This document shows positions 17,320 to 26,222 of a stretch of DNA of 64,000 bases, piece after piece. A program made the translations under genes and the position numbers. Position 1 is the stretch's first letter. Every line of letters starts with the position of its first letter. A model generated the notes under the pieces. That model was given only the letters and a program-made list of their open reading frames with translations. It was not told where the DNA came from and searched no databases. The stretch comes from an uncultured Prevotellaceae bacterium (lineage in GTDB: Bacteria; Bacteroidota; Bacteroidia; Bacteroidales; Muribaculaceae), in NCBI GenBank assembly GCA_937916085.1, contig CALGGO010000004.1:62001-126000 (forward strand), given 5' to 3'.

Positions 17320-17472
17320 TTGACAAGGCAATGCAATGGGTTTTGTCGCTTCGCTGGTTATGTCGCGCTTCGCGCTAGTTTGCCGCTCGCTTTGCTCGCT
17401 AGTTGTGCCGCGCTTCGCGCTAGTTTTGACTCGCTTAATCGCATTTTTGTTTGCAATTGTTTGAAAAAAAGG
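17320..17472. repeat. GCCGC...CTAGTT unit cluster
   Basis: Between the convergent flippase and licD genes there are four adjacent 16-24-base units: TGTCGCTTCGCTGGTT, TGTCGCGCTTCGCGCTAGT, GCCGCTCGCTTTGCTCGCTAG and TGCCGCGCTTCGCGCTAGT. Most are internally palindromic (GCGC-TTC-GCGC). The same units occur at 2040-2130 and 11765-11800. Confidence 0.7.
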
Positions 17473-18369
17473 TCAATTCTTCTTGAGTGACTTGATTTTT
17501 GCCATCACTTCTTCATAGCTCTCGCGCTTTTCAAGATTGATGTAGGCAATCAAGTGGTGAGAATGCTGTTCCTGCTCAGGCGGGAACGTCATGTAGTCGC
17601 CAAAGTAACGGCGCAACAGAGCGTCATACTCCTTTTGAATAGAAACGTTAAGGGTCTCAAACGGCACTTCGATGCTCTCCTCAACCATCGTCTTGGGTAT
17701 CACCTCCCTTTCGTCATATCCAGGAGGATACTTGATTATTGTTTGGCTGCTGTCATAATCAAAGGCATGAACGATACTATGAAGTTTGCTCAAGAAACGT
17801 TTCCTGAAATAACCACGGTTGAGACTCAACAGCCAATAATGAATAAGGTCTTTAATCTCACCACGCTTAAGCTTCATTTTTATCTTTTCCCACGGATAAT
17901 AGGACGATGCCACTGTAAAGCGATGCCAATACTTGCAATATCGCTTGAGATATCGCCTGGCAACATCAATGTCATCTGACATACCGTCATAGATAAATAT
18001 GTCGATATACATACCAAGCACACAATGGTATTCCTCGCTCTCAAGCAGAGTGGTCTCTTTATTGCACATCTTGGCAAATGGCAAGTAATAGTTAGGAGTG
18101 TCATAGGGACCTATAAGCTCATATTTCCCCGTATCAACGGTTGCGCAAATCTCCTTCAGTCGCTCAAAATCAGGACGAGGCATCACCACATCAATATCAT
18201 CATCCCAAGGAATAATGCCTTTGTGACGAATGGCGCCTATTGCCGAGCCATAAGCGATGAAATAGCGCAACCCATGCTCCTTGCACAGCTCAATGAAGAA
18301 CCGCAGTACATCGGTGATGCACTCATTCCATTGTTTGCGCAACTCACCCTGAACTACTACCTGTCTCAT
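17473..18369 (-). CDS. LicD-family phosphotransferase
   Basis: From the ATG at 18369 the product is 298 residues. The ATG overlaps the previous gene's stop as ATGA, which decides the start over a longer frame to 18420. LicD hallmarks are present: YGSAIGAIRHKGIIPWDDDIDV near residues 40-60 (nucleotidyltransferase fold with the DDDID metal motif) and a C-terminal YDALLRRYFGDYMTFPP-type segment. LicD enzymes transfer a phospho-alcohol such as phosphocholine, phosphoethanolamine or glycerol phosphate from a CDP carrier to a glycan. A TagD-like cytidylyltransferase lies two genes upstream and could make the CDP donor. Confidence 0.88.
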   Translation of the reverse strand: MRQVVVQGELRKQWNECITDVLRFFIELCKEHGLRYFIAYGSAIGAIRHKGIIPWDDDIDVVMPRPDFERLKEICATVDTGKYELIGPYDTPNYYLPFAKMCNKETTLLESEEYHCVLGMYIDIFIYDGMSDDIDVARRYLKRYCKYWHRFTVASSYYPWEKIKMKLKRGEIKDLIHYWLLSLNRGYFRKRFLSKLHSIVHAFDYDSSQTIIKYPPGYDEREVIPKTMVEESIEVPFETLNVSIQKEYDALLRRYFGDYMTFPPEQEQHSHHLIAYINLEKRESYEEVMAKIKSLKKN

Positions 18370-19424
18370 TTCAATGGCTCGTTTATGTCGAGGAACATCT
18401 GCGCGCACCACAATTGCCACTTCTGATTACCGGTAAGTGTTTCCATCGGGATGTCGCTTCTGAACTCTGGACGAGTGGGACCCTGCCAATCCTTAAAAAT
18501 GGAATCTACAGGTCGGGGCATGGGAATCTTTGTGGGAATGGGCAACCCCGAATAACGCATAGCATAAAGCTCACGAACAAGATATTTTGGCTCGCCATTG
18601 CGCACACGGTTCATATCGAGAGCGCTTGCCATGACAAGGCGCGCGTAGGGATCATAATAAGGCATTCCCGCTACAGCAAAGGCATTGAGATATGAGCTTG
18701 AACTCTCAATGGCAAACACCTCATCCATAAACTTCATGTAGTCAATATCATCCACATTCTTGCGATAAGGCTCGTAAAGGTCAAAGACGCTCAGGTCAGG
18801 ATCTTTAAGCACCAGCTCCGGCTCAAGGAAAGTATAACGTTTAACGAAATCGTCATATTTCCACTCACGGGATATGAGTTTGTCCATACCTCCAAATATC
18901 AAGTCGGCACTCTCCCCTACCAACACCAATTGCACACCGTCACGCTTAGCAATTGTGGCGGCCTTATAAATCTGAGGCTCAATGGAATGAACTGGAGCAC
19001 ATTTTGCCTGCATCACCAGAGGAGTAAAAATCCTATAGTCATTAAGTGATATGTCTATCAAATGGTGCTTTAAGCCAAGCATTTCGCAATATTTCTTGGC
19101 ACGCTCCACATCTTTATCAAAAACATCGCTCTCTGAATTGCTAAATGTGTAAGCATGGCTGCCTGGCTTCAAGTAAGTAGCCAGATTGGCGCTGTCCATA
19201 CCACCCGACAGCAAAATACCTATATTGTCATACTTCTCGTAAAGAGCATCTACCTGCTCCTTAATACGCTGGTCGATATCGGCAGCACTATCCACCTTAA
19301 TCTGGTCCTGTGGTGCCACAGGCTCAATGTTGTTGTGGCGCATACCATCATAGAACTCAACTCCATCTTTGCATATATAACGATAGGCAATGTAAGAACT
19401 CAAGCAAAATCTCTTGTCAATCAT
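18366..19424 (-). CDS. Stand-alone asparagine-synthetase-like (AsnB C-domain) protein
   Basis: The 352-residue protein has an ATP-pyrophosphatase loop, ILLSGGMDSANL (SGGMDS at residues 73-78), and the following asparagine synthetase C-terminal layout, including LVLVGESADLIFGG near residue 168. It lacks the N-terminal glutaminase domain of true AsnB, so it would need another amine source. Such proteins can adenylate a carboxylate and join it to an amine. It overlaps licD by four bases and follows the cytidylyltransferase gene by 19 bases. I infer a role in making or attaching an unusual alcohol or amide group to the polysaccharide. The substrate is unknown. Confidence 0.75.
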   Translation of the reverse strand: MIDKRFCLSSYIAYRYICKDGVEFYDGMRHNNIEPVAPQDQIKVDSAADIDQRIKEQVDALYEKYDNIGILLSGGMDSANLATYLKPGSHAYTFSNSESDVFDKDVERAKKYCEMLGLKHHLIDISLNDYRIFTPLVMQAKCAPVHSIEPQIYKAATIAKRDGVQLVLVGESADLIFGGMDKLISREWKYDDFVKRYTFLEPELVLKDPDLSVFDLYEPYRKNVDDIDYMKFMDEVFAIESSSSYLNAFAVAGMPYYDPYARLVMASALDMNRVRNGEPKYLVRELYAMRYSGLPIPTKIPMPRPVDSIFKDWQGPTRPEFRSDIPMETLTGNQKWQLWCAQMFLDINEPLK

Positions 19425-19443
19425 AATATTTTGATTAATATGG

Positions 19444-19878
19444 TTATTTAACGTCTTCTAAGTTGTGCCCACGCACGGCATTGAGAGCCTTTGTGATTTG
19501 GGTCGATGAGACACCCTTCGTGTAAGGGAAATAGACAATCTCAATGCCTGCCTCCTTAAATTGACGCTCATAGTCCTGCCACTTAGGGGTGTCATACCAG
19601 TCATCACCCACAAAAAGGATATTTGCTTTTAGCTTCTTGCAAGCCGCCAACTTGTCCATATCATACTGTGGCACAGCGGCATCAACATACTTAATGCTCC
19701 TCACTATCTCTATGCGGTCTTCAAAAGGTATCATTGCTTGCTTGCCTTTGTAAGCCACAAGCTCATCGACCGTCACACCCACCACCAGCTTGTCGCACAT
19801 GCCCTTAGCATTCTTCAAGAGATTCAAATGACCAATGTGAAACAAGTCATATACCCCGGTTGTATATCCTATTATCAT
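19444..19878 (-). CDS. tagD: Glycerol-3-phosphate cytidylyltransferase-like protein
   Basis: The 144-residue protein matches the TagD type of the cytidylyltransferase family: GYTTGVYDLFHIGHLNLLKNA with the HIGH nucleotide motif at residues 14-17. FVGDDWYDTPKWQ follows, and the C-terminal GVSSTQITKAL stands for the usual RTxGISTT motif. It would make CDP-glycerol or a related CDP-alcohol in the cytoplasm. Lying next to the AsnB-like and licD genes on the same strand, it likely supplies the donor for LicD. The symbol reflects similarity; the alcohol used is not certain. Confidence 0.82.
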   Translation of the reverse strand: MIIGYTTGVYDLFHIGHLNLLKNAKGMCDKLVVGVTVDELVAYKGKQAMIPFEDRIEIVRSIKYVDAAVPQYDMDKLAACKKLKANILFVGDDWYDTPKWQDYERQFKEAGIEIVYFPYTKGVSSTQITKALNAVRGHNLEDVK

Positions 19879-19899
19879 AGCTTATTATTTTATTAAACG

Positions 19900-19907
19900 C
19901 AAAAGTA
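19900..19907 (-). promoter_or_regulatory. -7 box for the tagD/asnB-like/licD group
   Basis: TACTTTTG on the minus strand lies 22 bases before the tagD ATG and fits TAnnTTTG. No clear -33 element accompanies it. Confidence 0.45.
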
Positions 19908-19992
19908 ATAATTCTCGGCTAATTATAAAACATTTTTCCTGCCTTTTTCTAAAAAACATCATAAAAAACAGCCAACTTTTCAACCAATTATT

Positions 19993-20952
19993 TCAACGAC
20001 CGGCAAAGGTGAGATAAATGCGCCGTGTCGCCAAATAGAGGAAATTGACCACCTTGTAGGGCACGGCGTCACACCTGAACAATTTCTCAAAACAGCGAGT
20101 CACAAAATGTGTCGTCCTGTGGGTGAAATGCTCCTCCACAAGCACCTTATCCACATTAAACCGCCGCGCAAACCGCCACACGTTAACCCATCCAATTTGC
20201 ATGGCAAACGAATACTCCCTCCACTTCTCGTGCGAAGCCATGAAGGAGCCTACCAGCTCCTGCGCCCTGAAAAACGATACAGCATTGCGGGTAGTGATAT
20301 TGTTGGTGTAGGATTGCTGATTATCATCTCGATAAAAATAAAAGCTCCGCTTAACCCAACCGCGGCGTGCGTTAATGAGCAATAGGGGCATCACCGAGAA
20401 ATCTTCGCCATAGTCAATGCCCTGGCTGAAGCGGATGCCGTTGTCGTCGAACAGCGACTTCCTTATCAATCGCCCCCAAAGGCGGTTGGACTCAACATTC
20501 TGGCACAGAAAAACCTTGAGATAGGCCTTATCGCTCACTTGCAACGGCTTAAATTCTCTGACAGGCCGCCCATTGGAAACAATACTGTAACCTCCGTCAA
20601 CAATATCGGCATGAGAGTGCGCCATTTCACCGACAAGACACTCTACCATGTGAGGATCAACATAGTCGTCGCTATCGACAAAAATCACCACATCGCCAGT
20701 TGCGGCATCGAGGCACGATTGACGGGCCGAGGCAGAACCGAGGTTGCGCTCATGCTTGATTATGCGCACCTGCGGCTCACGCTCGTGGTAACGCGCCACC
20801 ACCTCACGCAGGCGCTCAATAGAGGCATCGGGCGTGCAGTCATCCACAAAGATGTATTCCACATCCTTGTAAGTCTGCTGCATGAGAGATTCAGCGCATT
20901 GCTCTATATACCTCTCAACGCCATACACCGGCACAAGCACCGACACCTTCAT
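19993..20952 (-). CDS. Family 2 glycosyltransferase
   Basis: The 319-residue protein has a GT2 (GT-A fold) catalytic domain: VSVLVPVYGVERYIEQCAES at the N-terminus, YIFVDDCTPDASIE, and the metal-binding DVVIFVDSDDYVDP with the DxD motif near residue 93. The C-terminal half is basic and aromatic, as in membrane-associated capsule transferases. It adds one sugar to a lipid-linked glycan on the cytoplasmic face; sugar and linkage cannot be read. It has a candidate promoter just upstream and is separated from the tagD gene by 114 bases. Confidence 0.88.
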   Translation of the reverse strand: MKVSVLVPVYGVERYIEQCAESLMQQTYKDVEYIFVDDCTPDASIERLREVVARYHEREPQVRIIKHERNLGSASARQSCLDAATGDVVIFVDSDDYVDPHMVECLVGEMAHSHADIVDGGYSIVSNGRPVREFKPLQVSDKAYLKVFLCQNVESNRLWGRLIRKSLFDDNGIRFSQGIDYGEDFSVMPLLLINARRGWVKRSFYFYRDDNQQSYTNNITTRNAVSFFRAQELVGSFMASHEKWREYSFAMQIGWVNVWRFARRFNVDKVLVEEHFTHRTTHFVTRCFEKLFRCDAVPYKVVNFLYLATRRIYLTFAGR

Positions 20953-20977
20953 CAGTTTATCATTTAATATATTTATG

Positions 20978-20985
20978 CAAAATTA
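20978..20985 (-). promoter_or_regulatory. -7 box for the GT2 gene
   Basis: TAATTTTG on the minus strand lies 26 bases before the GT2 ATG. A TTGC at 21010-21007 is about 22 bases upstream, close to -33 spacing. Confidence 0.45.
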
Positions 20986-21048
20986 GTCATTCTTGGGCAA
21001 TATGAAGCAATTATCGCCGTTTTTTTTCTCAAATCGACAAAAAACAAG

Positions 21049-21056
21049 TAACTTTG
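21049..21056 (+). promoter_or_regulatory. -7 box for the second flippase gene
   Basis: TAACTTTG lies 24 bases before the ATG at 21080 and matches TAnnTTTG. A T-run instead of a clear TTG sits in the -33 region. Confidence 0.5.
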
Positions 21057-21079
21057 CCCCCGATTTATAATCACAGCTA

Positions 21080-22528
21080 ATGGCAGAAGTAAAACAACAT
21101 AATCGTGGTAAGAAGTTCGCAAAGGACTTTGGAATTTACTCCATCGGAGTTTTGGGATCAAAACTTATCACATTTATTATGGGACCGCTCTATTCGCATT
21201 ACGTAGTCCCCAGCGATTATGGATATTATGATCTTTGCCTTGAGTTTTGCCTTATTTTAGTGCCAGTGGTTACTTTGCAGTTGCGCGATGGAACGTTTAG
21301 ATACTTGCTAGAGACCCAAGACAGTAAAGAGAGAACGCGCATTGTTTCTTTTGTATATCGAACTCTGTTTGAAACTGCTTCCATCACATTAATAATAGCT
21401 TTCTTTATATCTCTTTTTCACCCAATACAGTATCTATGGTACACAGTAGCCTTGCTCATAATAATGTCTTTCTATGACGTTCTCGCTCAGGTCATCCGTG
21501 GATTGGGAAACAACAAAGCCTTTGTCATGGTAGGGCTGACTGCTTCTTTTGGTATTGGCGTGTTCAGTGTGATTTTTGTCGTCTGGCTCAAGATGGGAGT
21601 TTTGGGCATATTCCTTGCCAATATTCTTGCTCGCATTCTGTCGATAACTGTCGTTGAGTCTTGGATGCGCACTTTCAGCCGTTTCTTCAGGATAAAAGTT
21701 GACCTTAAGGCAATATCAAAAAATATGATAAAATTCTGCCTGCCACTTGTTCCTGTCACTCTTTGCGGATTATTACCACCACTATTAGACCGGTTGTTTT
21801 TAAAAGAAATCTGGAGTCTTGAGCATGCTGGTATATATGCAATGGCTGTCAGACTGGCTGGAATTATCCATAGTGTATCTATAATATTCTATCAAACATG
21901 GCAAGAGAATGCCATTCAACAATACAACAGTTCCGACCGAGACAATTTCTTCTCAAAGGTCTTTAACGGTTATATCTATGTGCTAGCGATAGTTCTTATA
22001 GGATATGTATTCTTTCTAAAGATTATATTCCCTTGGCTGATGGCAGAAAAATACCAACCTTGTTTGCCATACCTGTACCCCATTGGCATCACTTGGATAA
22101 TCATTGCCATATCCAACTATTTCTTACTTCCTTATCAATGCGCAAAAGACACTAAATCGGTTATACCATCGGTAATTATTCTTATTATTGTTAATGTAGG
22201 GCTAAACAGCTTGTTGGTGCCCATATGGAAAATTTGGGGCATTATTGCAACAGGCACAATAGGATATTCGCTGGTGACTCTTTACCTCTGGCTTGACACC
22301 CGCAAATACTTCACTCTGCACTTCTACCCTCGCACTCTGATTCCAATCTTCGTGATTTTGGCGGGATTAATTCCTTTCTACTATTCCACAAATCATTTCT
22401 TTGATATTCTTTATCTCATAGTGGCTATGATCATCATTTTTGTCGCTCTGCCAACAGATTTCCACGATTCGATACTCAATAAAATAAAAAAAGTAACCCA
22501 TAAGCGAGTTACTCAAAAAGATTTATAG
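21080..22528 (+). CDS. Polysaccharide flippase, MOP superfamily (Wzx-like)
   Basis: The 482-residue protein is a multi-helix membrane protein with the MOP flippase opening KDFGIYSIGVLGSKLITFIMGPLYSHYVVPSDYGYYD and a later GLLPPLLDRLFLKEIWSLEHAGIYAMAVRLAG block. It differs clearly from the flippase at 15.8 kb and is more AT-rich. It is the only plus-strand gene inside locus 1, with its own -7 box. It probably flips the locus 1 repeat unit. Confidence 0.87.
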   Translation: MAEVKQHNRGKKFAKDFGIYSIGVLGSKLITFIMGPLYSHYVVPSDYGYYDLCLEFCLILVPVVTLQLRDGTFRYLLETQDSKERTRIVSFVYRTLFETASITLIIAFFISLFHPIQYLWYTVALLIIMSFYDVLAQVIRGLGNNKAFVMVGLTASFGIGVFSVIFVVWLKMGVLGIFLANILARILSITVVESWMRTFSRFFRIKVDLKAISKNMIKFCLPLVPVTLCGLLPPLLDRLFLKEIWSLEHAGIYAMAVRLAGIIHSVSIIFYQTWQENAIQQYNSSDRDNFFSKVFNGYIYVLAIVLIGYVFFLKIIFPWLMAEKYQPCLPYLYPIGITWIIIAISNYFLLPYQCAKDTKSVIPSVIILIIVNVGLNSLLVPIWKIWGIIATGTIGYSLVTLYLWLDTRKYFTLHFYPRTLIPIFVILAGLIPFYYSTNHFFDILYLIVAMIIIFVALPTDFHDSILNKIKKVTHKRVTQKDL

Positions 22529-22587
22529 CCATCACACTCTGTATTTATGCAATCACACACTGTGATGAGAATAGAGGAAATACATCC

Positions 22588-23286
22588 TTATATTTGTTTA
22601 AACAACAACTTAACTGCCATTTTAATGATGGGCAACTGCCGCTTAATGCGCTTGGGGTTTTTAAAAAAACGATAGGCAAACTCCAAGTTGTGGTCGAGCC
22701 ACCATTTTGGAGCGCGCTCAGCATTGCCGGTATAAACATCAAAACTGCCGCCAAGGCCTTGATAGATGGCTTTGTGGCGATGCTGCATCTCACCCATAAG
22801 CAACTCCTGCTTGGGACTACCCATTGCCACAAACACCACATCGGGTTTCTTGATTGCAATATCTTCAATCAATGCATTACGTTCATCCTCTCCATTGAGA
22901 TAACCATTTCGATAGCCTAATATGTCAATGTTGGGGAACTCTTCCCTCAGTTTTGCCACAGTAGCGTCGATGACTCCCTGTTTACTCCCAACGAGATAGA
23001 AACTCTTGGTGCCATGATACCTATTTACTATGTCGAGCCACAACTCACATCCAGGAATCTTCACCGCATTCTTGGCGCCCTTCTGCTTAACTGCCCAAAC
23101 CGCCCCCACGCCATCGCAGTAACCTGTGTTGCTATTGATGATAGCGCGTGTCTTGTCGGTGGAGTTCATCACCTTCTCGGCATTGATAGCCACTAGGATA
23201 GACTTGTTCTCGTCAATATAGTCCATCAACTCTTCTCTCGAAGAGAACGGACAAATGTCAACTCCATTAATTGTTATCTTGTCCAT
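22588..23286 (-). CDS. WecG/TagA/CpsF-family glycosyltransferase (GT26)
   Basis: The 232-residue protein matches GT26: a short N-terminal region ending LVAINAEKVM, then GYCDGVGAVWAVKQKGAKNAVKIPG, YLVGSKQGVIDA, and the signature VVFVAMGSPKQELLM followed by GLGGSFDVYTGNAERAPKWW. Family members transfer ManNAc or ManNAcA to a lipid-linked acceptor. That agrees with the UDP-ManNAc dehydrogenase gene (wecC) at the other end of the locus. It overlaps the SGNH-like gene by 20 bases. Confidence 0.88.
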   Translation of the reverse strand: MDKITINGVDICPFSSREELMDYIDENKSILVAINAEKVMNSTDKTRAIINSNTGYCDGVGAVWAVKQKGAKNAVKIPGCELWLDIVNRYHGTKSFYLVGSKQGVIDATVAKLREEFPNIDILGYRNGYLNGEDERNALIEDIAIKKPDVVFVAMGSPKQELLMGEMQHRHKAIYQGLGGSFDVYTGNAERAPKWWLDHNLEFAYRFFKNPKRIKRQLPIIKMAVKLLFKQI

Positions 23287-24151
23287 TTGGGAAAAAATGT
23301 TTTATTCTGCCTGCCAAAATTTTGCTATATACTTCAGCCCCATATTTATTTAAATGTGAGGTATCATAAAACCAATCAACATGATTCATAAAAACACTAT
23401 CACTGACATCATTAAAATATGGTATATCATTATCCTCGCATACTTGTTGTACAGAGCTGATTGTCATAGGCAGAGAACTGAAAATGCAATAAGTGGGAGG
23501 AGTAAAAATATACAATTTAATATTGTTAGACTTACATGTGTTGATAATGTCTTTGAGGATTATTAATTTATTCTCTGAAACATATTTCACAGGGTCAGTT
23601 TTTGCTAAAATAGGAGGTGATGCAGGTTTTTCATGTGCCACAAACCCTTTATCATCCTTATCTTGCTCGCTGATAAAGTTATATAATAATATCCTAAACC
23701 ATATAGTGTTATATCTATATAAATTAGATTTCAAAAAAAATCTCTCATATTTACCATCGCTTTCTAACACTGAATCAATCTCACTATTACCTGAGTTATA
23801 ATAGGGAACCAACAAATTATATCTTAAAATCTTTTCGTCTTGGAACTCTGTAGGACGGATGCCTAACAAAATGATTTTTGGTGTGTAGCGTTTCAATATG
23901 CAATTCAGCATAGTATGATAATAGATAATGGTTTGACCATTAGCACCAGCATTATAGCAAGTAACATTCAATGACTCTTCAATTACCGATGGTTTTACAC
24001 TATTAAGCACTACACTACTTCCCATTATCAGAACATCTTCATTACAATGATTCATCACATACTCTACCGGCTCATAATCACCCTTAAATCCTTTTTTCTT
24101 CTGATAATCGGTAAAGAACCCAAAAAACCAATCAGCTATTACAAGAATCAA
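23267..24151 (-). CDS. SGNH-hydrolase-like membrane-anchored protein, TTG start
   Basis: The 294-residue product begins with a membrane segment (LILVIADWFFGFF). Its body contains EDVLIMGSSVVLNSVKP (the GSS of an AlgJ/DltD-like SGNH fold) and ends with DWFYDTSHLNKYGAEVYS, the D-x-x-H motif. Such proteins pair with MBOAT acyltransferases to O-acylate surface glycans. The only usable start is the TTG at 24151, which overlaps the MBOAT remnant's stop as TTGA. Since the partner MBOAT gene is broken, this gene may be an orphan. Confidence 0.7.
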   Translation of the reverse strand: MILVIADWFFGFFTDYQKKKGFKGDYEPVEYVMNHCNEDVLIMGSSVVLNSVKPSVIEESLNVTCYNAGANGQTIIYYHTMLNCILKRYTPKIILLGIRPTEFQDEKILRYNLLVPYYNSGNSEIDSVLESDGKYERFFLKSNLYRYNTIWFRILLYNFISEQDKDDKGFVAHEKPASPPILAKTDPVKYVSENKLIILKDIINTCKSNNIKLYIFTPPTYCIFSSLPMTISSVQQVCEDNDIPYFNDVSDSVFMNHVDWFYDTSHLNKYGAEVYSKILAGRIKHFFPNGQDNN

Positions 24152-24946
24152 ATTGTCAACAACTTGTTCTTACCGATTTTAAAGAACTTATTAGCTAGAC
24201 TGTTGAAGCACAAGAAAAGTCCATGAACACCTCCTCATACCACAAAAGTCCAGTTTGCGCCATGCCACAAACCACTTATGAGCATAGTTAAAAACAAGTT
24301 GCGTTGATGCTTAACCTCTGAGCATCGACTCCCCCCATAGGGATATAGACATAGTCTCCAAACCATGACGACAAAGAAATGTGCCATCTGTGCCAAAAGT
24401 CTCTTGGAGAAATTGAGAGGTAGGGATGATTAAAGTTTTGCATCAACCTGAATCCAAGGCATCGTGCTGTTCCTATTGCAATCATGGAATACCCGCTAAA
24501 ATCGCAGAAAATCTGAAACGTGAAAAAGAATGTTGCCAACAGCACACTTGTTCCATTGTGGTTAGGCAAGTTATTATAGACTGCATCAACATAGGATGAA
24601 ACACTATCGGCAATACATAATTTCATGAAATAGCCCCATATCATTAGTTTCAATCCTTCAATAAAATCTTGCTGATTGAAACTATGAGATGAATGAAATT
24701 GTGGGAGCAGATTCTTTGCCCTCTCTATAGGACCTGCAACTAGTTGCGGGAAGAAAGAAACAAACAATGCGTAAGTAACAAAACTCCTTTCAGCTTTTAT
24801 CGAACCGCGATACACATCAATAGAATAACCTAAAGCTTGGAATGTATAAAATGAAATCTCACCATTATATGCTTAGATGGTATAAAAAAATATACCACGC
24901 AAACCAATGGGAAAAAAACCAGAAAGATTAGAGAATTAAATAACAT
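24148..24946 (-). pseudogene. Decayed MBOAT O-acyltransferase gene
   Basis: Pieces of an MBOAT protein lie in three frames. From the ATG at 24946 come MLFNSLIFLVFFPLVCVVYFF and PSK, a normal MBOAT start. The text then jumps to another frame with ISFYTFQALGYSIDVYRG, which normally lies about 100 residues later, so an internal deletion is implied. That frame continues through FFPQLVAGPIERAKNLLPQF and DFWHRWHISLSSWFGDYVYIP to a six-C run (24331-24336), after which the matching text (LISGLWHGANWTFVV) shifts frame. A TGA at 24235-24237 replaces an expected Trp codon, and most of the C-terminus is missing. Originally it would have O-acylated polysaccharide with the neighbouring SGNH protein. Confidence 0.8.
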
Positions 24947-26222
24947 TTTGCAAGTCAACGTCTTTTTTATCTACATTCAGCAAAAAGAATGTTAACGCAT
25001 TAAACATAAACGCATTGCTCCAACGCATATAAGATATCTTAGAGTTAATGCCTTCCTTTAATTGATAATAAAAATACCCCTTTGGTGACTGCATATTCTC
25101 TAATGTCCAGTTCAGGACATTTTCGACAAGAGACCTGTACTCTTCAAATCTTCCCATTCTCGCCAGAGTCACAAAAAGCTGCGCGGGGCAGTGTATATCA
25201 ATAGGATATTTCTTGTTGTCGTAATATTTTGGGCAACCGTCTTCCTCAAAGAAGTTATTGATGTAATAATCAAAACCTTTTTCTAAATAACTATGGAATG
25301 ACATGTCACCCGTCAATTGTTCATAATCATTGAGAGCATCAAGATTGTATCCTGTGTGGAAACTGTCAACCCATTGCTGTACTGGCAGCATACCATACAC
25401 CCATGCTCCACTCTCTCGCTGCCCAGTACAACACGCTTTAACCGAAACCTTTGCAAGCTCTTTATACTCTTCGTTGCCAGTATATTTATAGCACCAACAA
25501 AGCAACTTGCTGCCCAGCAACGAAGCATTATAAACTGTTTCATGACCTTTAAGAGGGCTGTAGGAGAAAAGGGAACCACCCTTGCTCACGGTACGGTGCA
25601 AGTCGTTAATGACAAACTCGGCCGAACTAAGCGCAACATCAAGATACTCTCGATTCTTGGTTATCTCATAAGCGTTCATCAACGCTGTGGCGCAAAAACA
25701 AGTAGCAACAACGGTAGGTGTGTATTTTGGGAAATTGAAACCAGTGCGATTCTGCCAGTCGAAGTTGTATCCCCAGCATGCGCCATGATAGTCGCCTTTT
25801 GAGCGCAATGAGATCAGCAATGCAGCTACTTCATCAATCTTTTTTTCAATATCTTGAAGGTTCCCAAAATCAGACGATAAATCAGGATTCTTTCTAACGG
25901 CCTCATGCAAATTGCAATATCCTTGCAAGAAGAGACCTATACCTTTGGCATTATAATCTTTTGGGACAAGAGCTATTCTCCTGAGATTAATGGGGTTGCG
26001 CTTAAAGAGTTGGATAACAGCTAGCCGGTAACAACTATTGTTCTTCAAGCCTGGAATCGACATGAAAAGCTTGGAGTTCAGTCCATCGTAGGGATCCCAG
26101 CCCTTAAACTGCTCCTTCTCACAATAGTACTTTAAACGTGATATTGAATCACATAATATTTTACCAATATTATATGCCTCCAAAGAATTTATTTGAAATA
26201 CTTGAAATAGTGGGATAATCAA
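24936..26222 (-). CDS. Helical-barrel (six-hairpin-like) protein of the polysaccharide locus
   Basis: The 428-residue protein has repeated pairs of helices with conserved aromatic and Gly residues, such as GACWGYNFDWQNRTGFNFPKYTPTVVATCF, then SAEFVIND, GAWVYGMLPVQQWVDSFHTGYNLDAL and GCPKYYDNKKYPIDIHCPAQ. This recalls (alpha/alpha)6-barrel proteins that act on sugars, though I cannot name the family with certainty and no signal peptide is visible. It overlaps the deacetylase gene by 53 bases, so the real start may be later than 26222. It could be a cytoplasmic sugar-modifying or epimerising enzyme. Confidence 0.6.
   Translation of the reverse strand: MIIPLFQVFQINSLEAYNIGKILCDSISRLKYYCEKEQFKGWDPYDGLNSKLFMSIPGLKNNSCYRLAVIQLFKRNPINLRRIALVPKDYNAKGIGLFLQGYCNLHEAVRKNPDLSSDFGNLQDIEKKIDEVAALLISLRSKGDYHGACWGYNFDWQNRTGFNFPKYTPTVVATCFCATALMNAYEITKNREYLDVALSSAEFVINDLHRTVSKGGSLFSYSPLKGHETVYNASLLGSKLLCWCYKYTGNEEYKELAKVSVKACCTGQRESGAWVYGMLPVQQWVDSFHTGYNLDALNDYEQLTGDMSFHSYLEKGFDYYINNFFEEDGCPKYYDNKKYPIDIHCPAQLFVTLARMGRFEEYRSLVENVLNWTLENMQSPKGYFYYQLKEGINSKISYMRWSNAFMFNALTFFLLNVDKKDVDLQNVI

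Noticed and set aside
18370..18420. N-terminal extension of LicD
   Set aside because: It runs inside the upstream gene; the ATGA overlap at 18366-18369 gives the coupled start.
24288..24815. An intact 175-residue MBOAT-like protein
   Set aside because: The start is an internal GTG in the DVYRG motif and the end is out of frame; matching text before and after shows it is part of a broken gene.
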